DNA from: Takifugu bimaculatus
Taxonomy: Eukaryota; Chordata; Actinopteri; Tetraodontiformes; Tetraodontidae
Length of the DNA: 64,000 bases
Direction of reading: 5' to 3'
Assembly: GCA_004026145.2 (NCBI GenBank)
Contig: SWLE01000324.1
Coordinates: 32,501 to 96,500, forward strand
Shown here one piece after another: positions 53,675-64,000 of this stretch. Position 1 is the stretch's first letter; each line of letters opens with the position of its first letter. The notes under the pieces are model-generated. The model searched no databases. It was not told the origin of the DNA and worked only from the letters and a program-made list of their open reading frames with translations. The position numbers and the translations under genes are program-made.

Positions 53675-56440
53675 TATATTGGAAAAAAGTTTTGGGACAT
53701 CTTAAAAGTTTACACCATGTTAAAATAGTTGTGGAAAAAATGTTTCTCCTGGGTGTTTCAAAAGGTGCGGTGGCATTAGACGGGCGCACACGAATACAAA
53801 TGAAATCATTTTTTATCTGGTTATGGTTTACAAGAAAACCTAAATTCTTTCAAGATGTCAGTTCTCAACATTAAATTCAACAAATAAGATGAGAATGCAT
53901 TCAAAACTAAACAGAAATACGTCATCACATCATCAAAGTGGGTCAAATGCAGCATCATCTTCTGTCATCTCAGACAGGATTCCAAGAAGAGGATCTTCAT
54001 TTTCAACAACGCACCTTGACATCTCATCATGGCTCATCTGTCAGATTACAAGCAGCTTTTTTTGATCAGGCGCATCATGTTTCTCACGAACACATGATGG
54101 TGCTGGAAAAAACATCTGTAGCCTGACCTAGAGGTCAAAACTCTGCATGGCGTGCACAGCTACTAGTTGCAGCTGGTGGTTGTGGCGGAGGAGATCCCAA
54201 ACATATCTAGCAAGCTTGTTTTGGAGCAGAGCTTGTCCACCACCTCTGACCCCACTCATCACAGAAGTCCCACCATATCCATGGCCAGGTGTGTTGGCAG
54301 CATTGGAGCCAGCCTCAGGAAAAAGGTGTGTCAATATCTCAGAAGTGATGCATCAAGTTGCCACAACCCAACAGAAGTCAAGCAACCCAACATGCTGAAT
54401 AGAATAGATGACACACAGCAAAGGGCAAAAAACACCCAATTCTGCTCAGACTAATCTCATCTGACCACATGTACAGGACCAAAAATATCAAAACACCATG
54501 GGTTTAGGTTTCGTTTCGTTTTCTTGACTGCTTCATTCAAAACAGAACACATTTCATAAATCCATAATAACAAATTCATATTCCACAAAGACCCAGTTGT
54601 TAAAACAATAAAATGGAATGCCTTGATCTCTCACTCTTTACATAACTTTTTTAATAAAGGATTGATTGTCCCCTGGTGGAGGGACAAAGAGAGGAGGCTA
54701 AAACTTTCGCGTTTGTGTCCCTCTTTCCGTGGATTTTTCCACTAACTGCAAATAATATTGTGACTTATTGTGAGTATTAAAATGTGCTTCCTCAACCTCT
54801 AAAATGTTGGCTCAGGGTTAGCGGAAAACGCAGTTAGAGGAAACACGCTACAAAGTTTGATCATCCGTCACAACATTCCCGTCGACCAGCCGCAATGTGC
54901 GTCCGAAACACGCGCACGCTCATTGCGAACACGCAGCTTATAAAGCCGCATCTCGCAGCGGAACATTGATTCGAGACGACAGCAGTGAAAGAACCAAATG
55001 CTACCTGAATATTAGAGGTTTTCCATCAGGGCTCGGTCACTCAGGATGGAGCCCGAAGTTGAGAACTTTCACTTTCGCTTCTTCTTCCTCTACACGTCAC
55101 GTGTTCGTGGTTGGAACGCGTCATATCCAGCACAAGCGCCTCTCTTCAGAACAATTTGGTCCACGTTTTAACTGAAATACTGGGAAACAACTGGAGTTCG
55201 TCTGACAGATGTTCGTTTTTGGGTGCGGAATCAAACTGGGTCAACTTTTTGATCTATAGGATCCCCTCTGGTTCAAAGTGTCCCTATAGGATATTGACAG
55301 TACTGACCTTTTGGGGGCTGCACACACCTCTTAATGGTGACGGCACCAACGGAGCTGATCCAGTTGTCAACAGCTGGCCAGTCTGACTCCAGCTCATTAG
55401 GGGAAATTAGCTGATCTGGAGGAGAAGCTTTCAAAACTTGACGGGCTGGGGGGAAATGACTGTAATTTTGGAATCAGCGTGCCAATTTTATTTTTAATCA
55501 GAATAATTTAGAATAATTTCAACAGGATATTTTCAAATTGTTCCTCAGTGTAACTTCACCTGAAATTGTGGACTCCAGAATATCACCATTAAATCCATTT
55601 AATCACTTAATAGCTGTGGAATTTGAGCCGTGAGAAAAATATCTCTCCATCATGATTTCCAGAATTTTTCATCAATATCTGAGATTCTTCGAAAGCTTCG
55701 CTGGTGTTGGGTTTTTATTGCTTCTGCTTCATTTTCAGGCGCAGTTCTTTTATTTTTAAATCAAATCAAATCATCTTTATTTGTAATGTCTGTTGTAGTC
55801 AAACTTGGTGCTATGCAGAATCCCAGGGCCTGATCCCTAACAATCAACAGGAAAATCTCCCCTTTAACAGGAAGAAACCTTGAGCAGGACCAGGCTCATA
55901 TGGGGGGGGGGGGGGGGGGGGGGGGGGGGGGCTCCTGCTGATGGGGGGGTGGGTAGGGAGAGAGGAGGAGAAGGGGGAGGACAGGTAGAGGAGAGACAAG
56001 GCAGACATCATTCAGTTCACTTTAAAACCCACTACATTATATATTTTGAATAGCTGGTGCTGGTAATCGGAAGGATAAAACTATTCTGTAAAAATGTATG
56101 TTTAGCTTGTGTCGTTGTGTCGTACAGGTCAAATAAGAACACAAGATCAACTGCTGAACCAGTGCAAATTATTTTTAATGTGTTAATCTCCACAAAGAAA
56201 GAGAAACCACAAACAACAAGTTTATAGTGGTCCAGTAATGCGCTATAGTCATACACCAGTACAGTTAACAATAACTCATGTTTTCCACCTGCTTTTCCAT
56301 CTTCAGTGGGAATAATCCAGGGCGTTCTGGGCTTGAACAAAGGTATTAAAAGCTGGCTGAATGTCTGAGGTGACTGAAGGACACACTTGGGCTTTTCTCA
56401 ATAGAGAAGGGGCACGGCACAGTGCAGCAGGTTCTCATCT
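53675..56440. other. Unduplicated flank without a recognised gene
   Basis: No convincing exon. At 55,757-56,020 it holds a fish repeat with CCTTTAACAGGAAGAAACC and GAGCAGGACCAGGCTCAT, typical of LINE/SINE tails, interrupted by poly-G. A minus-strand open frame at 56,032-56,340 is unrecognised. A short piece of the NLR intron (ACACTTGGGCTTTTCTC...) at 56,380-56,430 marks the junction into copy C. Confidence 0.5.
55902..55931. repeat. Poly-G homopolymer tract
   Basis: About 30 consecutive G residues followed by further G-rich sequence; a probable G-quadruplex former and a likely point of sequencing error. Confidence 0.9.
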
Positions 56441-57016
56441 TTAAATTTACAGTATTCATGGGAGATTTATTTGGTCATTTTGCTTCTTTTTATTTCCTAT
56501 TTCCCACATTTATTCATAGTTTTTATTAGATTGCAATAAATCCTATAACATTGAACAGACTGACTAAAGTCAAATGAGCTGCGGTTCCCACCGATAGCCG
56601 TCATTCTGATGGGTTTTTGCTGGCTGCAGCTGAAATATTCCAATGCTCCATGTCACAGAGACAGTAAATACTAAACCCTAAAGATTCTGAAGGCATGATG
56701 TAAAATAGTAACGTATAATACAGACATTTGAAGAGACAATTAAGAGAATGTTTTCATGCTTATAAGAGTGGCCGAGGAGCAATTTAGAACTTTATAAAGA
56801 TGCATTGTGTGATACCAGGAACTAATTTAACTTCAAGGCGAAGCTGCTTCTGCTTTGTCGACCATCGACTGATCTCCTGAAAGTCCACCAGCGCTTTTTA
56901 AAAACTGAATTTTTCATCTATGGAGGGAGTAGACGGCAGATGTTTCCACAGATGCTCTTCACCAGTGGTCAGTGAGTGATGCAGCAGATGAGCAGGAGTT
57001 GACTGGCTCCAACCAG

Positions 57017-60000
57017 CTACTGACCCAATGTCTCCAGCCCATAGTGTGGATTCTTTACAAGAGCAGACAGCTGCTTCAGCTCTGAATCCTGCAGATGGTT
57101 CCGACTCAGGTCCAGTTCTCTGAGATGGGAGGGATTGGACCTCAGTGCCAAGGCCAGAGAGTCACAGCTGATCTCTGATAAACTGCAGCGCCTTAATCTA
57201 AATACAGAAGGGAAACTTTTATAAGGTTATAAGTGAAACCAGTATTAATCTGAAACATTAATCAAAGGCATGATCTGTAAATATTTAATTTAGTTACAGG
57301 TTAAAAAATGATAGTAATATGTAATGACAACAATTCCAACCTCTCAGGTTTGCACTGTTCCAAAGGAGAATATATATTGTTCTGGCCCTCACTCTTCCCA
57401 GGTTCTCCCACCTCTTTCCCTCCCATCTCATCATGGAGATCCATCTCACCTGTGGCTCATCTTTAAAGGCACAACCTGTCTTAGATGACTTCCTGTCTCC
57501 CTCACCATCTCCCTCCTCGTTGGCTGGTGTCTACCAGGCACCCTCACCTAGTTTTGTCTAATTTTGGTTACCATCTGTCGGCTTTTTCATTGTCCTTAAA
57601 TCAATTTATCATGAATAAGTGGTCCCCGTGTGGCCCTCCCTCCTGAAGGAACTGGGCACAACACACACACTCAGAAAGTGTGAGGACCCTCGGATGGAAT
57701 AATGGACATTTTTGAGAATGGTGTTTACCCCAGAGTTTCCAGTCGGCAGTTTGGAAAGTGGAGAAAACCACAGAGCAGCTTCACTCCTGGATCCTTCAGC
57801 AGGTTCTTACTCAGGTCCAGTTCTCTGAGATGGGAGGGATTGGACCTCAGCGCCGAGGCCAGAGAGCCACAGCTGATCGCTGATAAACTGCAGTCAATCA
57901 ACCTGAAAAATGCAGGATGAGGTTATACGGTGCAGGTCTGCATGTTATCTGCGTCAGTACTAAACCTACGTTAGTTCTTAGTTGGGTCAGACCTGAATTC
58001 ACGATATTACAAGGAATTTTTTTTATGTGGTGCATCACAGCAGTGTTGAGAACAGCCTCACTTCACCATCTTAGCAGCTGGTATATAGGTAGAAACATGA
58101 AGACTGACCTGAGCCTCTCCAGTTTACAGTTTGGACTCTCCAGTCCAGAACAGAGCCGCTTCACTCCTGAATCCTTCAACGTGTTGGAGCTCAGGTCCAG
58201 AACCCTCAGATGGGAGAGGTTGGACTTCAGAGCTGAGGCCACAGAATCACAGCTGGTCTCTGATAAACTGCAGCTCCTTAGTCTAAAATAACAATTATTT
58301 TGAAAGAAGACAAATAAAAATCAACATGTACCAGAGCAAAACGCAGCTTACAAGCAACAAACCTCTGGTCCTGCACCGGCTTATCTGCCGTATGTTCCTA
58401 TTTTGGGTTCTTTCAGGGCGGTTGGACAAGATCTACAGCGTATGTAAAGTGTGTGTAGGTCAAAATACCTTCCAAGTTTGTGAGACCACATTTCTCAATA
58501 GCACTCAACTCTTGTCAGGAGTTGGGACAAAGCGACCCACTCCTGACAGCTTGTGGGCGATGCTGCAGCGACCCTGCAATCCCTACACTCTCTGGTGAAA
58601 CCAAATCAAAGGTTTTAGACACTGCTGGATGCTGGAAGGGTGGCTACAGTCTGGACGCATCGTTCCCCTGACTGCACATTTCTCCAACAATGATTGGCAG
58701 CTGGTGTCACTTGTTCTCCAGATGAGAGAAGGAAAGAGAGCCCCCCCACAGTGTGTTTGATTGCCCCACTGCAAGCTCAATGCTGCCAGAAAACATTGCA
58801 GGAGCATCAGTTCCCCTCAGGGCATCAACAAGGACCTCAGGAAAAGGTGCAGCTGCCACCTACTAGAGACAAGCACACTGAGCTGAGATTCAAAGCCCTC
58901 TCCTCCCAAGAGAAGAGCTTGTTTGTTGGAGGCTCTTCTGGGCGATACCTGGTGCCACAGCTCCAGCTCAGCCCGTCTCTGGAGCTGAGGTGGAGTTTAG
59001 CAAGTTTCATGGTTCTCCACCACTTCCTCTCGCTGAGGACCTTCTCAGCTGGTGGTTTCTGCTCCACCTTCCAAGTTGAGCAGGTGATACTTCTGCATTC
59101 CTGCCACCAGGGTCTCTGCAGAAAGAGTCTTCTCTACTGTTTTAGATTAGATTGTAGAAAATTAGGATTTTTGGTTGATGTCTTAGATGTTGTTGACTAA
59201 GAGCAGGTTTTTCTTTAATAACATAGAAAGATTCGATGAGAAGAGCAAATGTATTATTTTATGAGCTACTTCCACTACTATTATATACACATACTTCCAT
59301 ATTGTCTTAGATTGCAAGCTGCATTTATTGCATCGCTCATAGAAAGTCATATTTGTGAGGAGAAAAACTCCAATAAGGTCATTTTCTTTAATAACCATTA
59401 CAACAGAAGGAGGCGATGAACAAACAGATTTATATAAAAATTTGTGAAAACTTATGGATGGAAACCTTTTTAAATGGTTGCATTGTGTAGAATCGGTGCA
59501 GAATCAACTTGTTGACTTCTGATTTGGACTCCAATGGAAGTGAGGTGCAACAATTGTGGATGCTGAAAGCTTCAGATCTTCATGAAGGTTTCTGTGGTTG
59601 GACTGACCTGCTGCCCCTTTAAGAGGGAGGCAGGTTTGGGCTTCTGGCTGGAATGAAGCCACCTAAGATGAGAATGACTGCAGGCTTTCGGTACCAAGGT
59701 TTAACAGGGTGCTCACTTCACACTTGGGTTTTTCTCTTTTTTGGGATGGCTTTTCTCAGTAGAGAAGGGGCATGGCACACTGCAGCAGCTTTCTTTTTGG
59801 GTTTTCTAGTTTTCCTTCTGATCTTTAAAAGACAGGAAGAACCATTTTTGATTGGTCTGAATGTTTGGGTGGTTTTGTGGCCAGCCTAAAATAAAACAAG
59901 ACAAATCTACAACTGATACTTCCTTTCTAGTCATTGATGACCATCCTCACATGGGACAGATTTCCACAACCAATTTAATACTGCAAATCTGTCCTGTGTG

Positions 60001-60571
60001 GTCTTTTTTCTGAGAACTGTAACACTACGTTTATAACAAAGATCAAACATGGAAACAGTTATTGTCTAACTAGTTACACCTGGGAAAGTACTGGATCATC
60101 TCTGACTGACCTGAGAGTCTCCAGCTCACAGAGAGGATCCTGGAGAACACCACAGAGCAGCTTCACTCCTTGATCCTTCAGCTCGGTCTCAACCAGGTCC
60201 AGAACCCTCAGATGGGAGGGATTGGACCTCAGCGCTGAGGCCAGAGAGTCACAGCTGATCTCTGATAAACTGCAGTGTGACAGCCTGGAAAAGGAATAAA
60301 TGGGGCAAATAAAAACACATTTCTAAATCTGAAAATGAAGAGAAAAGCAGAAAATGTAAAGAAATTTAGAAAAGACCAACAGAGGCCTCCTGACCTGAGC
60401 GTCTCCAGTCTGCAGTTTGGATGCATCATTGCAGAAGACAGTAACTTTACTCTGGCATCTGTCAGGCTTTGGTTCTCTCTTAAGCTCAGCTCCCGTAGAT
60501 GAGAAGGGTTTGACGTCATTGCTGAGGCCACAACTTCACAATGACTCATTGAAAGAACACTATCAGACAGT
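57017..60571 (-). other. LRR exon series of NLR copy C (5 exons)
   Basis: Five exons, four of 174-177 bp, each coding one LRR as in copies A and B. Compared with B it lacks two of the internal exons (counterparts of 34,520 and one 174-bp cassette of the 31-32 kb region). Confidence 0.8.
58692..59222 (+). mobile_element. hAT-like transposase remnant in NLR intron (copy C)
   Basis: Third copy of the remnant at 4,300-4,830. The conserved segment is further altered (CAGGGTCTCTGC in place of CAGTGTCTCTGC). Confidence 0.45.
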
Positions 60572-61496
60572 CTGTTGTGTATGAAACAAAAATAATGAGT
60601 CAAACTTTGGGATTTCTCATCAACTTATCTGAGAATCTACCTCAACACAAATGTAGCTCATTTCCTGGAAAAGCTAAATTCAACACCGTAGAGCAACAGT
60701 TTGAACGACCATCAGATCTGAAATGCAACTGAATTATTCTCAACATTTGTCTTATTTTAGAACAGCTCATAATTACTCAATATTTAAAATGATTGTAGCA
60801 ATGGTTTCAAGAAACGTGCATCTTTTTATCTGTCTATCGGCTCTTTGGATATTTTGCATTTCATACAATTTGTACGATGGTGCGTCAAGTCTTAATTCAG
60901 CGATCCGATCGATGACATCAGAGTCTCTGGTTGCATCGATTGCCCTCAGCTTCTGTTATATCTGCCTGTTTCCCTTCAAATCATTTTCACTGCACCTTTT
61001 GTTGCTAGTGATGAAGTTGCCACCTAACGGGTGTGGAAAGGCTCAAACAACTTTGTGGGTCACATAAAGGCTCCAAACGGAACCGCCACAAAGACCTAAA
61101 ACACCCATTTAAACCAACGAGGCCGGCTGTTTTTACGTTGAACAAATGAAGCAAAATAGTCACGTGTCATTAGTTAAAATGTGTTTTTCTGTTGTTTGAA
61201 TACGATGTATACAAACAAACAAAAGTTATTTAATGACATGACAGTCATTTCATGATAGTCAGTTAACTTGTGGCTCCTATTATTCCTGCCTTATGTTGGT
61301 TTGTCTGGATTGACCTTTGAACTTATATCCAGCCAGTGTTGAACATTTCTGGATGAATTGTTGTTGTTTTTAATTTATGGACGCTGCAATGGAGATAAGA
61401 ATTGAAGGAATGACCACTGGAGGGGGTATTGCTACCTGACATGATCCACTCACTTGATTTAAACGCCGATGTCCGGCCCTAAAAATCTTTACTTAC

Positions 61497-63321
61497 ACGA
61501 ACTTCCTGCAGTTCCTCACAGCTGGAATCAGGCGACGTCGTCCCTCCCTGAGGTGTTTGTACTGCAGCAGGTTCAGCTCATCCAGAACCTCCTCTGACAT
61601 CTGCAGCAGGTAGGCCAGAGCTGAACAGTGGATCTCTGACAGTCTCCTCTCTGATTTCTTCTCTGACTTTCAGGAACTCTTGGATCTCCTGATGGACTGA
61701 CTGATCCTTCATCTCCATCAGACAGTGGAAGATGTTGATGCTTCTGTCTGGGGAGGTTTCATAACTGTTCTCCTCCTTCAGGTTGTTGAGGACCTTCTGG
61801 ATGGTTTCTGGGTGGCTGTTCCCTCTGATCCAACAGTCCACCCAAGATCCTCTGATTGGACTCCCAGAGAGAGACCATGAAGGAAGCGAACAAACAAGTC
61901 CAGGTGGCCATTTTCACTTTGAGAGATTTCATTAGTGCTCTCCTGAGGAAGTCATCAAGAGATTTGACTGGATCGTTCTTATACAACCCAGCAAACCAGT
62001 AAACATCCTTTGGTTCAGAATATTTAGGAACTGACTTATAACCGCTGTGTCTTTCCTGGTGTAACGGTGGAACATGTAGACGGCAGCCAGAAACTCCTGA
62101 ATGCTCAGATGAACAAAGCAGTAGACTGATTTCTGGAAGATCACACTCTCTCTTTTGAAGATCTCTGTACAAACTCCTGAGTACACCGACACCTCGGAGA
62201 CGTCCAGTCCACATCGCTCCAGGTCTTCTGAGTAGAACATGATGTTTCCTTTCTCCAGATGTTCAAACGCCAGCCGACCCAACTTCAGAAGGAGTTCTTT
62301 ATCAGCCTCAGTCAGTTCCTCTGGTCTCTGCTTTCCTCCATACTTCTGCTTCTTCCTCTTTATCTGAACCATCAGGAAGTGTGAGTAGAGGTCAGTCAGG
62401 GTTTGGGGCAGCTCTCCTCTCTGGTCTCTGGTCATCATGTCCTCCAGAACTATAGCAGTGATCCAGCAGAAAACTGGGATCAGACACATGATATGGAGGC
62501 TCCTGGAGGCCTTGATGTGTGAGATGATTCTCTTGGACAGATCTTCATCACTGAACCTCCTCCTGAAGTACTCCTCCTTCTGGGAGTCAGTGAAGCCTCG
62601 TACTTCTGTGATCCTGTCAACACACCGAGGGAGGAATCTGATAGGCTGCTGCAGGTCTGGAGGTGATCCAGATGAGAGCTGAGGGAAGCAGGTTCCCCTG
62701 GATGAGGTTCACCAGGAGCACGCCAACGGACGATACTTGTGTGACATCAGAGATGACCTGATGCTTGTTGAAACCGCAGTGAAAATCTGCTTTCATCTAG
62801 GCCATCAAAGATGAACAGAAGTTTCCAGTCAGTCAGATCTTCTGCTCTGATCTTCTGTAATGTTGGATGGAAAACATGAAGCAGTGAGAGAAGACTGTGC
62901 TGCTCATCTCTGATCAAGTTCAGCTCCCTGCATGAGAGCGGAAGCACCAGACTGATGTCTTGGTTCTCCAAACCTTCTGCCCAGTCCAGACTGAACTTCT
63001 GCACTGAGAAGGTTTTTCCAACGCCGGCGACACCGTTGGTCAGAACCACTCTGATGTGTCTCTGTTGCTCAGATAAGACTTTGAAGATGTCCTGGCACTT
63101 GATTGGAGTGTCCTGGATGTTCTTCTGGGAGGTTCTCTCAAGCTGTCTCACCTCATGTTGTGTGTCCACCTCCTCACTTTGTCCCTCAGTGATGTAGAGC
63201 TCAGTGTAGATATTGTTCAGCAGGGTTCCACTTCCTGCTTCATGAGTTCCTTCAGTCACATGTTCACATCTTCTCTTCAGACTCATCTTATGACCTTCTA
63301 TCACCTCCTGCAGATCACTTC
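61497..63321 (-). pseudogene. FISNA-NACHT exon of NLR copy C
   Basis: FISNA, Walker A GVAGVGKT and Walker B LLFIFDGLDESRF read through, then the frame is lost at a one-base insertion near 62,775. Further one-base changes are at about 62,625, 62,023, 61,920, 61,868 and 61,823, several in short homopolymers. FISNA has LLNNIYTELYITEG. The donor is a diverged CGT|GTAAGT. Confidence 0.85.
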
Positions 63322-64000
63322 CTGAACATAAGTAAACCAATGATTTCCATCTATAATAAATCATCAACACAACTACAAATTCATGACATCACAAATTAAA
63401 TCTCATATTGAACAGTTTTACTTTGTTTGGGCTTCATTTCAACATCTCCAGATCTGCTTCCAGATTGTGAACAAGAGGACTCTCCTGGTGGAGCTGACTG
63501 GTCCCAGTTTGATAGGATGTGCTCCCCCCTCTCACTATGAAACACATCTCTATTAGTCCTTTGATTTATAGGATGAAAGAACCTGATCAAGACTCATATT
63601 GTTCCAACATTTATGTCTGAATTCATCTTTCAGTTTAAACATGATTCTTGTTTCTAATCAACAATATTCTCATTAAGTCTGTAACTATATGACTGTCTGA
63701 GGTTTAAGTGTTAAACATCTCCAATAATAAACTCACAACCTGCTGCTGTTAATGTGACTAACAGCTGGCACACAAACACATCATCACGCTTTAGTTTTCT
63801 TACATTTCCTCTGAACTTCTGAAGGTTATTATTCCTTCCATCTTTGGACTGGTCACTCTTCAGGGACACCCAGCTGGGCACTGTGGACTCTGCTCTGTCC
63901 TCGTCCATCCTGAGGAAACATCCAGAATAGTGATGAGACTGTGATGAAGGTAAATAATCTGTAGAGGTTGGAGTTCAATAATCCCAATTCACTGCATTTT

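Larger units (their letters stand above)
57017..63908 (-). pseudogene. NLRC3-like gene, copy C (FISNA-NACHT-LRR), many one-base indels
   Basis: Exons leftward: start exon from 63,908 (MDEDRAEST...), second exon about 63,534-63,422, NACHT exon 63,321-61,497, LRR exons 60,571-60,395, 60,284-60,111, 58,282-58,109, 57,902-57,729 and terminal 57,197-57,017 (stop after HYGLETLGQ). Its NACHT exon has at least six single-base indels relative to A and B. It also contains a 45-bp in-place difference near 61,975-62,030 (DVYWFAGLYKN) absent from B. As read it is a pseudogene. Confidence 0.8.
56440..64000. repeat. Segmental duplication, copy C
   Basis: Matches copy B from about 30,030 to beyond 38,340 and runs off the window. 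Its left junction carries rearranged pieces of the same unit (intron sequence from the 33,680 region joined to the 30,020 region). Confidence 0.9.

Overview
The window is nuclear DNA of a teleost fish. Evidence for this is a near-canonical vertebrate 5S rRNA gene, NLRC3-like receptor genes of the fish FISNA-NACHT type with one leucine-rich repeat (LRR) per ~174-bp exon, an FGF8/17/18-subfamily exon, and a fish-typical mix of L2/CR1-like LINEs, hAT and Penelope remnants and a solo LTR.

Layout. (1) Positions 1-9,930, 27,896-38,752 and 56,440-64,000 are three copies (A, B, C) of one segmental duplication. Each holds a leftward NLRC3-like gene: a short first exon, a ~113-bp exon, one large FISNA-NACHT exon, then a variable series of LRR exons (4 in A, 7 in B, 5 in C). 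All three NACHT exons carry different small frame-breaking indels. Copies A and B also carry an L2-like LINE end, and A has a 576-bp solo LTR whose empty site is preserved in B. (2) Positions 9.9-27.9 kb are a mosaic: a 5S rRNA gene plus a truncated second copy, two inverted copies of an unrecognised gene with an acylation-type MGC(C/S)CS start and Pro-rich repeats, an orphan FGF17-like last exon, a nearly full-length decayed LINE on the minus strand and another LINE on the plus strand. (3) Positions 39,191-53,668 are the centrepiece: a 14.5-kb Polinton/Maverick (adintovirus-like) integrated element with a 6-bp target duplication (CACATA) and ~570-bp terminal inverted repeats (TIRs). (4) Positions 53,669-56,440 are unduplicated flank.

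The element has two converging gene sets that meet at a compact bidirectional poly(A) region near 47.6 kb. Rightward: a six-exon gene whose introns are all phase 1 and whose fifth exon can also splice in frame to the next ORF, then protein-primed DNA polymerase B, a packaging ATPase, and two small basic genes (one frameshifted). Leftward from the right TIR: a gene that starts inside the TIR, a Ser/Pro-rich protein, a chromodomain integrase, a penton-like minor capsid protein, a pVI/pX-like basic protein with an adenain-type cleavage motif, the major capsid protein, and an adenovirus-type protease with a complete catalytic set. Nearly every gene is intact and the TIR coding segments are identical in translation, so the insertion looks young. 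It lies about 190 bp upstream of an orphan NLR first exon.

All calls come from reading the sequence; no alignments or structure predictions were run, and splice coordinates may be off by a few bases.
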